Assembly: GCA_001599815.1 (NCBI GenBank)
Contig: BCIA01000004.1
Coordinates: 5,048,082-5,112,081, forward strand
Direction of reading: 5' to 3'
DNA: 64,000 nucleotides
Origin: Furcasterigmium furcatum
Lineage: Eukaryota; Ascomycota; Sordariomycetes; Glomerellales; Plectosphaerellaceae
This document shows, in pieces, positions 34,744-44,897 of this stretch. The position numbers and the translations under genes were made by a program. Positions within the stretch are counted from its first letter, which is position 1, and each line of letters begins with the position of its first letter. The notes below the pieces were generated by a model, which had not been told where the DNA came from, made no database searches, and worked only from the letters and a program-made list of their open reading frames with translations.

Positions 34744-36603
34744 ATGAGGTTCTCACTTTCTCTCTTGGTCCAAGCGACCCTCTCGCTCGCTCAGCTGAGC
34801 TCCAACATGCTCGAGCAGCACGTTGACTCTGTCACCCTCGGCAGCAACTTCAACCCCGTCCAGGAGGCCTACTGGACCGGATATCCTCACCATCGCCGCA
34901 CCCCCTTCGCCCTCTCCCCCGACGGCAGCACCGCCTACCTGGCCTACCTCGACGCCAGCGGCTCCGGTGTTCACGTCCAGGCCATCAACCCCGAGACCTT
35001 CGCCGCCGCCGGCACCGCCGTGACCGTCTCCGGTGCAAAGGAGGCCGGCGGTCTCGTTGCCCACGATGATGGATTCGCCCTGCTCACCAACGAAGCCCTC
35101 CCCTCCGGCACCTCGAACGCCCCCGCGGGCGAGACCCCCGTCCCCGTCCTCTACCGCTACACCAACGGACAGCAGACCTGGAAGACCTTCCTCGGCGGCC
35201 CCGGCGTCAGCGAGAACTTCGGCCTCGTCGCCTCCCCCGACCTGAACGGCGACCTCGTCTTCTCCGCTGAGGCCGGATACTACGCTGCCTACTTCGTCGT
35301 CACCGCCTACTCCGGCAGCGCGGCCGGCCACTTCGGCGACGCCATCCGCTACATCACCACCTCGGGCGACATCGAGGTCATCCAGGGCGCCTCCAGCAAC
35401 TGGGGCTGCAGCCACAACACCGGCATCGCCTTCGAGGCCGCCGACGCGCCTCCCTACGCCAGCATCTGCGCCGAGGACCAGGGCGCCATCTGGCTCAACA
35501 CCCGCACCCAGGGCATGGGCAACAACGGCGTCAAGGTCTCCAACGAGAACGTCATCAACGGCGGCTCCAACGAGCCCATGGGCGGAATGGGCGGCTCCTA
35601 CTCCAGCCTCTCCCGCTTCATCGACTCGCCCTCGTACATCTTCTCCTGGGTCTCCCGCGGCGCCATGGACCTCACCCGCAACGAGTGGATGGGCAACGGC
35701 TACACAAAGTCCGAGAACCGCACCAGCAACCGCAACGTCGCCATCGCCATCTTCTCCGACAAGGCCACCATCGTCGGCGAGCAGGCCACCTCCGAGGTCG
35801 GCGCCGAGGACGGCGACTCCCAGGTCAACTGGGTCACCGACGGCTCGGCCGACTGCTCCAACGCCCACGTCGCCGCCTTCGACGGCTCCCGCGCTCTCGT
35901 CACCTGGGAGGAGATCGAGCGCCCCATCTGCGACTTCGTCGCCATGGGGTGCCGCGGCGACTTCACCGGCACCTTCTACCAGCTCGTCGACGGCGCCGGC
36001 AAGAAGGTCGGCGAGCCCGTCAAGTCGATGGACTCGTTCGTCGCCGGCGACATGGTCACCATGGCCGACGGCCGCATCTGCTGGCCCTACGTCAACATGG
36101 AGTGGCGCCTCGACGCCGTCACCCGCGCCCTGCCCTCGTCGACCACCAACAAGATGTCCTTCGCCTGCATCGACCTCGGCGGCGCCGGATCCGGCAACGG
36201 CGGCGGCAGCACGCCTTCCGACCCTGAGCCCGAGGAGTCCGCTGCTGCCACGACGGCTGCCACGACGACTGCGGCCCCCACTGCGGTCAGCACCCCCGAG
36301 ACTTCGCCCGTCGGCGACGACGAGAGCAACTCCGAGGAGGATGAGGAGGAGAACACCGTGACCGTCACCGTTGTCCCCGTCCCTCCCCCGGCCGAGACCA
36401 CCGACGCCCTCCCCGTCGGCGAGGAGGAGACCGAGGAGGAGAGCGCCTTCTCGTCCGCCGCTGCCGGTGTTACCGACGCCCCCGCGCCCACCCCCGTCTC
36501 GTCCGCCGGCGTCGAGCTGACGTCCTCGGCCAAGTCCTGCCGCCCCAAGAGCAAGACCCGCAGGACCGTCACCGAGATCGTCACCGTCACCGCCTCCGCC
36601 TAG
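34744..36603 (+). CDS. Secreted protein with Ser/Thr/Glu-rich C-terminus
   Basis: A single-exon gene of 619 aa. MRFSLSLLVQATLSLAQ is a signal peptide. Residues about 30-480 form a compact domain with repeated short beta-rich segments, many Gly-Gly and Trp residues and several cysteines, compatible with a secreted beta-propeller-like fold. I do not recognise the family. From about 485 the chain is low complexity: Thr/Ala-rich, then acidic (SNSEEDEEEN), then Val-Thr-Val repeats, ending in VTEIVTVTASA. There is no GPI signal or transmembrane helix, so it is likely soluble or wall-retained. Codon use is extremely GC3-rich, which suggests high expression and creates a 626-codon antisense frame. 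Confidence 0.8.
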   Translation: MRFSLSLLVQATLSLAQLSSNMLEQHVDSVTLGSNFNPVQEAYWTGYPHHRRTPFALSPDGSTAYLAYLDASGSGVHVQAINPETFAAAGTAVTVSGAKEAGGLVAHDDGFALLTNEALPSGTSNAPAGETPVPVLYRYTNGQQTWKTFLGGPGVSENFGLVASPDLNGDLVFSAEAGYYAAYFVVTAYSGSAAGHFGDAIRYITTSGDIEVIQGASSNWGCSHNTGIAFEAADAPPYASICAEDQGAIWLNTRTQGMGNNGVKVSNENVINGGSNEPMGGMGGSYSSLSRFIDSPSYIFSWVSRGAMDLTRNEWMGNGYTKSENRTSNRNVAIAIFSDKATIVGEQATSEVGAEDGDSQVNWVTDGSADCSNAHVAAFDGSRALVTWEEIERPICDFVAMGCRGDFTGTFYQLVDGAGKKVGEPVKSMDSFVAGDMVTMADGRICWPYVNMEWRLDAVTRALPSSTTNKMSFACIDLGGAGSGNGGGSTPSDPEPEESAAATTAATTTAAPTAVSTPETSPVGDDESNSEEDEEENTVTVTVVPVPPPAETTDALPVGEEETEEESAFSSAAAGVTDAPAPTPVSSAGVELTSSAKSCRPKSKTRRTVTEIVTVTASA

Positions 36604-36858
36604 GCTTGCCCCGTCGTCGATGGGAACATTCATTCAATCACTCCGGGCTGACATGACCTGGGGCGCGTCACCTTCATGTATATATTTCCACAACGGAACA
36701 TGAAAAAGCGAGCCGTCGAGACATCGCGGCTTTGTAGTGTGTATACAAGTTTTCTCCCTGGTGTTTCGTGACACGGGGACACTCACGACAAAAGCAATGA
36801 GAAGATTTTTGTGTGACATTGGTTAGAGATTCAACACTGAATAGCGCCAGCGTGAAGG

Positions 36859-37330
36859 TTAATAATGCGACAGCCTGTGAAGAAGTCAGCGGGACTGCCA
36901 TTCGTCGCCGAGGGTCAGGTACGCACTCCACGAGATTCCCATCCGGATCCCTCACGTAGACGCTCCGAATCGGCCCATTCGCCCCCGTCCTCCCCACGAC
37001 CTTGGCCCCCTCGAGGACCTCGATCCCATCCTTCCGGAACTGCCCCAGCAGCGACTCCAGGTCCGTGCCGTCCTCGACCAGGAAGCACAGGTCGGCGGTC
37101 CCGGGCAGCGCCGTCGCGGCCTTGGGCTCGAACTCCTTACCCTGCTGGTGGAGGTTGATCTTCTGCGCGCCGAACTTGAGCGCGTGCCGCGTGACCGTCG
37201 GGTCCGAGGCGGCCGTGAATGTCTCGTGCTTCATGCCGAGGTGCGTCGAGTACCAGGTCGTCGTGCGGGTGACATCCCTGCAGGTGAGGACGAGGTGGTC
37301 GAGGGCCTTGACGACTGCGCGGGCGGACAT
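36859..37330 (-). CDS. VOC (glyoxalase/bleomycin-resistance fold) protein
   Basis: Two exons on the minus strand (37330-36927, 36874-36859) give 139 aa. It starts ALDHLVLTCRDVTRTTTWY, the beginning of a VOC module, and ends YVRDPDGNLVELSHY across the intron, the usual metal-ligand (Glu) end of such proteins. The intron has donor GTGCGT, branch GCTGAC and acceptor CACAG. Reading straight through instead gives an atypical tail. VOC proteins include glyoxalases, isomerases and dioxygenases, so the reaction is open. The gene lies next to, and is co-oriented with, the FAD monooxygenase (start 37330 against that gene's end at 37607). Confidence 0.85.
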
Positions 37331-37606
37331 GTTGCGGTTTTGATGAGTGGCCGACGGTTGGTTGTGTGCTGGTGTAGGAATCGAGGATGTGAGATGCCCG
37401 ACCCGGACGGGACGGGAGTTTATCAATTTTCGGGTCCGGAGGCGGCTGCCGGGGTGGTGACGTATGGTTCGGGCCGAGACCCATGTTTCCGGCCGGCGAC
37501 ACTGCAAAGTCGCCGAATCACGGACTTGCACAACCCCGGGATGCATTCGCAACTTGCCGAAGAGATTTCCTGTATTCTATATGGGCCACGATGGTCTAAG
37601 AATCAA

Positions 37607-39145
37607 TCACAGATTAATTCCGAGCCTCTTCTTCATCCTCTCCTTGTTGGCGTAGTNCCCCTCCCGCCAGCTCTCGGGGTGCCCCTCCATCGGCTCGAAT
37701 CCCAACTCCTTCGCGTCCTCGTTCACCCACTGCACAAGCCTGTCCACATATGCGATCTCTTCGCCCGCGGCCCTCAGGCTGTGGAAGTCCCGGCCGAGCC
37801 CTCGGTCAACTATCCTCGCCTCATACTCCGCCCTCAGAACCTCCCTAGGCGGCAGCCGGGCCTTGCCGGCCAGGACGCGGGCGACGACCTGCGCCTGGTA
37901 GTCAAAGAGGGAGAACGTGGCCACGTGGTAAGGCGCCCCGACAAAAGACAGCGTCGGGTCCTCGATGTACCAGATGTCGCGGTGCAGGTTGTGCGTCATG
38001 TCGCCTTCTTTCGTGACCAGCAGCCTGTCGCCGGCCTCCTCCTTTGCCGCCTCGTCGGAGTGAAGTTCCTGCAAGAACGGGTAAGAGGTGATGTATCCCG
38101 TTGCCAGGATGACGTTGTCAATATCCTCGATAATGCGACCGTCTGTGAGGACGATCCGCCCGGGAATGTGCCCCTGCTCGTCGATCTCGCGGTCAGGGTC
38201 GAGCTCGAACCTCTCCACGCCCGTGACTCGCTCCGCGTTACCAGGGAGCATAGTCGCGGGAAGATCGTATTTCCCGAGGCGCGTGCTCTGGTAGACGTTG
38301 ACGGCTTTCCCGTCCAGCTCCCGGCATATGTCCGTCGAGGAGACGCCGCCGCCCAGGATGAAGACGTTCTTCCCGTGGAATGAGTCTGGCGTCCTGTAGC
38401 GCTTGGAATGGGTAACGCGGCTGCCAAATGCCGCCTTCCACTGCTTCAGGCCCGGGACGTCAGGCACGCGGGGCATGTTGTAGTGCCCGGTGGCCACCAC
38501 GACGGCGTCGAAAGCCCACGTCTTCTCCGACAGTCGTGAGTCTTGGAACTGGACAGTCCGGACCTCCCAGCGGCTTCCACCCGCCGCCTTGCGAACCCCA
38601 TCAACACGCGTGTTGTATTGGATGACGTCTTCGGCTTTGGTATCGTGCGCAAGCTGCTGAATGTACCTTTCAAGATTGATTTGGCTGGTGAAGTCCTCCG
38701 TCCCGGCGGGCCAGGGCCCGAGGGTGCTGTACATGAGGCTTGTCGGGACGTTGTTCATTAGGCCGGCGTAGCAGGGGCCAGGGGGCGCGAAGCGGATGGC
38801 CTGAGCACCGTTGGGTGTCTTGTCTGAATCATCTCCCTCTGGACTGGGTGTCGTCCCGCCAGACCCCGGCGGTGGCGTGGGGTATCTGAGTTCCCCTGGG
38901 GATGAAAGAGTGTAGTCGCCGGCAGACGGAGATTCATTGGGATATGAAGGCTCCTCCGCCGTGCGCGGATCGAAATGCCACACGCCTCCCGAGATGTTCG
39001 ATCGCTCGAACACCGTGACTGAGAGACCCTGTCTCAATGCATGAGCGGCCGCGCAGACGCCACTGATACCAGCGCCAATGACGGCCACCGACGATGCCGC
39101 CGGGGGCCGCGAGCTGTCGGTTGGAGACTGCGGAGTGGACGTCAT
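37607..39145 (-). CDS. FAD-dependent monooxygenase, class B (FMO/BVMO-like)
   Basis: A single-exon gene on the minus strand of 512 aa. The FAD site VIGAGISGVCAA is at about residues 22-33. The class-B signature FGSRVTHSKRYR is near 240, the NADPH-binding ILGGGVSSTD near 262 and the ATGY segment near 350. These enzymes oxidise N, S or carbonyl carbon using NADPH and O2. One base is ambiguous (N at 37657), so one residue near the C-terminus (NAC codon: Asp, Asn, His or Tyr) is unknown. The rest is intact. An acidic, Pro/Ser-rich insertion at about 80-115 separates the FAD motif from the remaining flavin-domain sequence. A role as a tailoring oxygenase is possible. Confidence 0.88.
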   Translation of the reverse strand: MTSTPQSPTDSSRPPAASSVAVIGAGISGVCAAAHALRQGLSVTVFERSNISGGVWHFDPRTAEEPSYPNESPSAGDYTLSSPGELRYPTPPPGSGGTTPSPEGDDSDKTPNGAQAIRFAPPGPCYAGLMNNVPTSLMYSTLGPWPAGTEDFTSQINLERYIQQLAHDTKAEDVIQYNTRVDGVRKAAGGSRWEVRTVQFQDSRLSEKTWAFDAVVVATGHYNMPRVPDVPGLKQWKAAFGSRVTHSKRYRTPDSFHGKNVFILGGGVSSTDICRELDGKAVNVYQSTRLGKYDLPATMLPGNAERVTGVERFELDPDREIDEQGHIPGRIVLTDGRIIEDIDNVILATGYITSYPFLQELHSDEAAKEEAGDRLLVTKEGDMTHNLHRDIWYIEDPTLSFVGAPYHVATFSLFDYQAQVVARVLAGKARLPPREVLRAEYEARIVDRGLGRDFHSLRAAGEEIAYVDRLVQWVNEDAKELGFEPMEGHPESWREGXYANKERMKKRLGINL

Positions 39146-39858
39146 GGTAAGAGTTGCCAGGTGTAAGTCTGGTGTCTTGAACTGAATCGACCTAGATCAT
39201 CAATGGCCGCACAGCAGAATCAGGTACATATGGCGACTTGAGTATCAGATGGGAAATCCCCGACCGAACCTCGGACCATGTTATCGCCATGACAAATGAA
39301 TGGGCCGTCCCGCACTTGAGTGTGGCAAGACGTGATCGCGGACCACCAAAGATACGAGGGCATTCAGAGCACGCAATTCGGAGTAAGATGGCGGCACCCG
39401 GAAATGCGGCCAACTGCTTAGGGTTCCCCTTACTACAACCAGCTATAGTGGATTCAATACAAGACGGACAGGTTTGGACACGCTGGTGGGCAGGAATCAG
39501 CTCTTACGGCGATGGGTTTTATTTGCTTCCCCTATATCCTCGTAAGTGTCCCACGAGGGTCTCAACGGGCACGCTGGCTATCCCCTTAAATTTGGTCGGC
39601 CTGCGCTTGTCCTCTTCGGTAGTATAGTATAGTATCATTCAATGTCCAATGAAAAGATTTTTTAGCAACCAGCTAACTTCAGTCCTTTTCTTGCGCTGAC
39701 CATGAAATCAACAGACATGCGCAGCCAGCCAACTCCAGGTTGTGCCGTGATAACCCCCCTCAAGGAGAATCGTGTCCTATCGGGCGAACCGCCCATTGCT
39801 ATTGAGTTATCCTTCCCCTGTCCTGGACTCCCAAAATAATCCGGGCTGATCCAATCTG
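39146..39858. other. Intergenic region with one copy of a dispersed repeat
   Basis: This lies between the monooxygenase promoter and the permease 3' end. It contains copy A of a ~110-bp diverged repeat (39675-39789). No other gene is supported. Confidence 0.45.
39675..39789. repeat. Diverged dispersed repeat, copy A
   Basis: The sequence from AACTTCAGTCCTTTTCTTGC to CGGGCGAAC matches copy B at 42264-42374 at roughly 80% by eye, with one net 3-nt length difference. It contains a short plus-strand frame (39712-39837) whose first ~29 codons stay in register with copy B. Confidence 0.75.
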
Positions 39859-41423
39859 CTAAACACCCGGGGCCCCTTCGACAGCCTTGGCCCTGTTCTC
39901 CCGTTTCTGCAAGTGCCTAATCGCAAAAGACGTGCCAATAAGGAGGACCGCGATGCCGACCATGGTAGGGTAGCCCTTGGGATACCGCGGAGCCTCGGTC
40001 GTCTGCCAGACCAGGAGCGGGAGCCAGGCCTGCACCACGTACGCCATCTCGTTCATGCTGGCGGTGACGAGCGCCCGCTCCTCGTTGTCGTCCTTGCATA
40101 TCTCGTGGGCCCACGCAAATGTGAGCCCGCTGATGCCGCCTCCGAATCCCGCCAGGATGAAGCACGCCCACTTGTACGAGGCGGGGATGTCCCAGGCAGC
40201 CAGGCTCCCGTACACGAAGATGTTGACGAGGCCGGAGAACACGATGGGCGGCCAGCGGGCGCCTCTGAAGACAGTGTCGCTGGTCCACGCGTAGATCAGG
40301 GTGGTGACGACGCCGACCGCAGACGTGATCGTGGGGTACGTGTTGATGGCGTACACGCTGTACCCTTCGGCCTTGAGATAGAGCTGGAACGCCGGCTGAG
40401 CCAACATGCCGCAGCCGTTGTTAAAGAAGATGTACAGCGCGGTCAGCCAGTATATGTGCCAGCTCTTGAAGATCTTGACGACCTTAGCCTTGGTATAGGG
40501 GGCTCGGTTAGCACGGCCCTCGAGCTGCATCCTCTTCTGGGCCATGGCGATGTCGTCCTTGGTGAAGTACCACGCCCGAGTGATCTCGGGCAGGTCGGGG
40601 AAGAGGAAGAAGCCGGACACCGCGATGGGGAGGGATATGACTGTGTTGATGATGAACAGCCACTGCCAACCTCTAAATCCATGGACGCCGTCGAGATGGT
40701 AGACGGATGCCATGAGATATCCAGAGAACATCGTGCCGATTGCGCCGCTGACATGGAAGATGCAGCTGCGCTTAGCCAGTTCATCACCTCTGTACCAGCT
40801 CCCTATAATATACTGCATGCCGGGGTAGAAGGTGCTCTCCGCCAGCCCAATAAAGAACCGGAGAGCGTAGATCTGCTGCGCGTTCGTGCACTTGGCGAGG
40901 AGGATAGTGAGGACCGACCAGGTGACTTCGCAAGCAGGAATCCAGATAGATGGTCGTATACGGGTGAGGAGTAGGTTACTGTTGATGCTGTCAGACAAGT
41001 CCTGATTCACATACTCTCTGGGATGCCATACCTTGGGATCTCGCCGAGGACATAGCCAATGGTCCAAAGCGTTTGCATGATGTTGAGCTCATTGCCGTAA
41101 AGCCCCAAGTCTTCTCTCATACCAGAGACGAATGCATTATTGATGTTGATCTGGTCCAAGTACTTGATGAAGTAGCCCAGCGAGGCCATGGTAAGAAGGA
41201 TGGCATCGAGCTTGAAGAGGAACTTTCGTTCCTCGGGGGACTTGTCGAGGGTGTCCCAGATGTACGACCTCCACGTCTTCTTTGGCTGGTTTTGGATGAA
41301 CTGGGCACCACCACCTTCAGTCGGTGTCTGGGTGCCGTCTGCCGAAGAGACAGAAACCGCGGCGGCCTTCTGGTCGCCGACGGCATCTGATCCCAATGGG
41401 CTTTTGTCAATGCTGGAGCTCAT
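39859..41423 (-). CDS. MFS permease, allantoate/Dal5-type anion:cation symporter
   Basis: Two exons on the minus strand (41423-41032, 40978-39859) give 503 aa. The intron joins LGEIPS to NLLLTRIRPSIWIP, the usual junction in this family. After an ~80-residue cytosolic N-terminus there are about 12 transmembrane helices. Family hallmarks include LGYFIKYLDQININNAF, FFIGLAESTFYPGMQYIIGSWY and the large central loop around ITRAWYFTKDDIAMAQKRM. Members import organic anions, vitamins or small amides. The ATG at 41423 is preferred over one 72 nt upstream because MSSSIDKSPLG is a usual start. It could feed or clear metabolites but has no demonstrated pathway link. Confidence 0.88.
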
Positions 41424-42419
41424 TGTCGGCCGCGCAAAAGAGGATGGATGGTAGGGGAAGTCGACAGGATGAGGCTCGGGTATGCCAATGTCCACTTAGA
41501 TATTATTTTCTCCTATCTTATACGGGTTTGCACGGCTCGTGGGGCCTCCGCCTTCGGAGAGGGTCAGCATCACGGCCATGGTGTCATGAGTGCTTTTCCA
41601 GCATGCACGATATTCCGAGTCATGTTGAAGATCTCTTCAGAGACGAAGTGATCCTGAACAAGGATGGATTTACGGGTGTTTCTGTGGAGAGATTCTCCGA
41701 CCAAACGCCGTCCACGAACCGGCTATCGACCGCGGCATTGCGTCAACGGCGCGGTCGCCAATGATCCCCGACAAGTCTGCCGGATCAAGTATATTCGCCA
41801 TCTCGACCGCAGATGCAGCAATCGAACAATGCTACCTGCTTTATCATCAATGAGCCGAGACTCTGAGGGGCCATGGCACTCGGGTCGGTCCGTTCAAGAT
41901 GCTTGGCCAGCGTCTGGGCTCATGGGGTCGCCCGTTGGTGATACGCCATCGGCCGTGCATATTGGCTCATCGATAAGCGGCGAGAGAGGGTGGAACGATC
42001 ACCCCCGCGGACATGGCGTTGCATATCGAGGGGGATGTCCCCGCCGGACTCTTGGCAACTGCGAACATCTCGGCATTGTTTGCTTTAACTTGAGGGGATC
42101 CTGGCTCGCGAACGCCAGCCGCCGGTGGGGGACAGGGATACGCGCCGCATAATTGAGTCCGGAGACTGACGCTTCTTCAGAAAACCCACGAAGGTTTGGG
42201 TCGGCCTGTCTTGGTTGTTATGATGCCCAACGAGAGAAACGACCTTCAAATTTAAATAAATCAAACTTCAGTCCTTTCTTGTGCTAGCCATGAAAACAAC
42301 AGCCATGCGCACCCAGCCTGCTCTAGGTTGTGCCAGTGATGCTCCCCAGGAGAATCGCGTGCCATCCGGCGAAGGACTTCATCTGCTACCTAGTTAACGC
42401 CAGCCCGGACAAATAACTC
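41424..42419. other. Intergenic region with the second repeat copy
   Basis: This holds the permease promoter and, at its right end, copy B of the dispersed repeat (42264-42374), immediately downstream of the DUF6604 gene. No other gene is supported. Confidence 0.45.
42264..42374. repeat. Diverged dispersed repeat, copy B
   Basis: It matches copy A at 39675-39789 in the same orientation. A short plus-strand frame (42290-42397) keeps the same reading frame as copy A. It lies just 3' of the minus-strand DUF6604 gene, as copy A lies just 3' of the permease gene. Confidence 0.75.
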
Positions 42420-44897
42420 CTAGGTATCCGTCCTAAACGACAAGGCAAAGCCCAACTTCTGCCTGAGCACATTACAAACAGCGGCATCCTCTCCCCGCGA
42501 TATCATTCCATCGACCACACCCGCGACACTGCGCATCAAGCTATCAGCTTCTCTGTGTCTGTTTGGCTGATCCAGCGTAGCAAAGATCCAACCAACAACG
42601 AAAATCAGCTGCGACTCGTCCTCCAGGTAATCCGGCGTGTACAGCTCGCGCAGGATCGGATCGCAGGCATCTTTCACTGCTCTCAGGAATTTCCAGCACT
42701 CGCGATGCATCTTCAGATACGGAAATGATAACTCGAGCATTTCCGATTGGAGGCAGAGAGTGAGGCCTTCGATAAGCTGAGATGCCGAAGGTGGGCCTCC
42801 GTGAGTAGCCTGCTGGCGCTGCAGCTTGCTCTCCTTGAGTTTCTCTTCTTTGCTCTGGCTGAACATCAGCAGACCATCGTCACCGCGTTCCTGTTTGAAC
42901 CGACTTCGAGCGATAATGTCGTCGACATGCTCGGGGGTCCAGTCGAGCTGGCCTGATCCTTGGAGGTATCGCGGGAAGAACATCTTCGAGACCGACGCAT
43001 CGCCTTTCAGCGTGCGTGGGCCAGCCTTGGACGCGAGTGCCACCTTCCTCCCTCCCTTGTCTTTGCGCTGCGTGGAAGCAGCCGCAGACACGCCGATGCT
43101 GAGGCGGAACTTGGACTGATACTCCGCGCGCGTCTTCGGAGCATCGCCCACGTAGAAGTTCTCAGGTCCGAAAAGAGCTTTGGCGAGGTCCATGTCTTCC
43201 CAGCGGCGGGCCGCGTCGAGGGGCACTTCGTTTCGCAAGGCGTCGTAGAGGTGTGAGGAATAGAGAACCGAGCCCCAGGCGTCGTTGATAGCCATGCCCG
43301 CATGCCATAGACTGGCCCGGAAGCGGAAGAGCATCAGACCGGAAAGAACGGGCGACCAGGATAGCAGTAAATGTGGTCGCAGACTCGGCGGATGAGGTAT
43401 GCCGGCTCTCTCGAGGTACTTAACCTTGATCAGGTAAAGAGGATCCGACTGCACCCAACGTATCTCCTTCTGTGTCGATCGCAAATTGTCGTCGCACGAT
43501 GCCGGCCAATTTTTGGACTTGAGCTTCCCATGAAAATCAAGGTGATCTTGAATATCGCCGTGGAGGAGCTCCGAGGTACGAAGCAGATACTCGGACGCTC
43601 TGGTGGCGTCCTCCCGCAGCTCATGGTGGATGTCGAGGTAGACCTGGGCCGCGAACGCGAGGTAGAACGGCACCTCCCGTGTGCTGTCGAGCTCTTTCAT
43701 GCCGCGAAGAAACTCATCCTCGACCGGGTAGTCAGGCACGATTCGAGCAATGATCATATGCTCCGTGAAAATCTGCATCAACAGAATCCTGTCTTCGTGA
43801 AACTTTTCCTCGCCACTCTTGGCCTCACGATCGGAGCTCGGATCGTAGGTGCCGAAGTACCCGGGCTTGCAAATGGGCAGCTCATTTGGATCCAGGACGT
43901 TGATGAAACTTTTCAGGACCCTGTGGACCGTGACGAAGGTGTCGTTGGCGATGTCGTACCCCTCGTAGTTGAAGTTGTCGGGGCCATCGACGAGCGATTG
44001 GATCCCTTGAGCCTTGCATTGGATGTGATGAAACGCGTGCGCCAAATTCCAACATCCTCCATGGGCGTGGGTGAGGGGCAAGACCTCCTCCATGATGTTG
44101 CGAGCAAGGTCTATGGCGGTGTTTGTCGCCAGAGCGGCGGCGGCAGCGTCGAATATGCCAGCTCGATGGTTGGACCAGATCCACTTGATGCGGCTTCGCA
44201 ACTCGGTGAGATCATTTACCATGACCGTCCAAGAGAAAACGACCTCCTCTGATGATGTTGACTGCTCGGCCCCGTACGATGCGTTTGAGTTTTGGGCTTT
44301 GCTCTGGCCAGCCTTAGAAGGGCCAGCAGGGGCGTTCTGAAAAGCCTCGGATGGCTCACAGACCGTCAGGGCACTGAAAGCGTTGAGTTCGGGCGGCGGG
44401 TCTCCCTTCTTCGAAGTGGCGGCGGGTATGAAGGGCTTGAGCGTTGTGCGGACTCGCTCGAGGATGTTGATAAAGTAGTTATGGCTCTTGTCCGACACAG
44501 GGTCCTTCTCCACGCCTTCCTGGGCCATGCGGTCGCCAAGTTCGGACCGAAGATAGATAACCCGGTCGAGCGCTGCAACGAAGGAGTTGGAGATGGATGC
44601 CGGTGCATGTGGTGACTTTGACGAGGCGATGAATTCGGCCAGGGTCACGAAGTCTGCAATGGCGATGCTGTGCTTCCGCGCCTGAGGAGTTGGACCATTT
44701 TTGTGCTTGGCTGCGAATCGCTTCGCATCCTTCCGGTCCTTCCCCTTCAGCCGGCCACCGGAGGATGGCTCTGGCACCTTTTTGAGAAGATCGGAGGGAT
44801 AGCCGCAAGAGAGCGCCGTGGAAGCCAGCCATGCGGCAACGGCGTCTGTGTCCTGTTTGTACTGCTGGTACGTACTGACAAGACCTCCGGGAAGCAT
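42420..44897 (-). CDS. DUF6604-domain protein
   Basis: A single-exon gene on the minus strand of 825 aa. The N-terminal TYQQYKQDTDAVAAWLASTA is the start of the DUF6604 domain seen in many filamentous ascomycetes. A basic stretch (KGKDRKDAKRFAAKHK) and the HSIAIADFVTLAEFIA segment follow. The rest is predominantly helical, with no enzyme motif I can identify and no membrane segment. The function of the family is unknown. It stands between the permease and the exporter of the NRPS locus, so it may mark the cluster border. The frame is intact over its full length. Confidence 0.75.
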   Translation of the reverse strand: MLPGGLVSTYQQYKQDTDAVAAWLASTALSCGYPSDLLKKVPEPSSGGRLKGKDRKDAKRFAAKHKNGPTPQARKHSIAIADFVTLAEFIASSKSPHAPASISNSFVAALDRVIYLRSELGDRMAQEGVEKDPVSDKSHNYFINILERVRTTLKPFIPAATSKKGDPPPELNAFSALTVCEPSEAFQNAPAGPSKAGQSKAQNSNASYGAEQSTSSEEVVFSWTVMVNDLTELRSRIKWIWSNHRAGIFDAAAAALATNTAIDLARNIMEEVLPLTHAHGGCWNLAHAFHHIQCKAQGIQSLVDGPDNFNYEGYDIANDTFVTVHRVLKSFINVLDPNELPICKPGYFGTYDPSSDREAKSGEEKFHEDRILLMQIFTEHMIIARIVPDYPVEDEFLRGMKELDSTREVPFYLAFAAQVYLDIHHELREDATRASEYLLRTSELLHGDIQDHLDFHGKLKSKNWPASCDDNLRSTQKEIRWVQSDPLYLIKVKYLERAGIPHPPSLRPHLLLSWSPVLSGLMLFRFRASLWHAGMAINDAWGSVLYSSHLYDALRNEVPLDAARRWEDMDLAKALFGPENFYVGDAPKTRAEYQSKFRLSIGVSAAASTQRKDKGGRKVALASKAGPRTLKGDASVSKMFFPRYLQGSGQLDWTPEHVDDIIARSRFKQERGDDGLLMFSQSKEEKLKESKLQRQQATHGGPPSASQLIEGLTLCLQSEMLELSFPYLKMHRECWKFLRAVKDACDPILRELYTPDYLEDESQLIFVVGWIFATLDQPNRHREADSLMRSVAGVVDGMISRGEDAAVCNVLRQKLGFALSFRTDT

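Noticed and set aside
34753..36633. 626-codon open frame antisense to the secreted Ser/Thr-rich protein
   Set aside because: The sense gene is very GC3-rich, which removes stops from the opposite strand. The antisense product is Gly/Val/Asp-biased low complexity with no domain.
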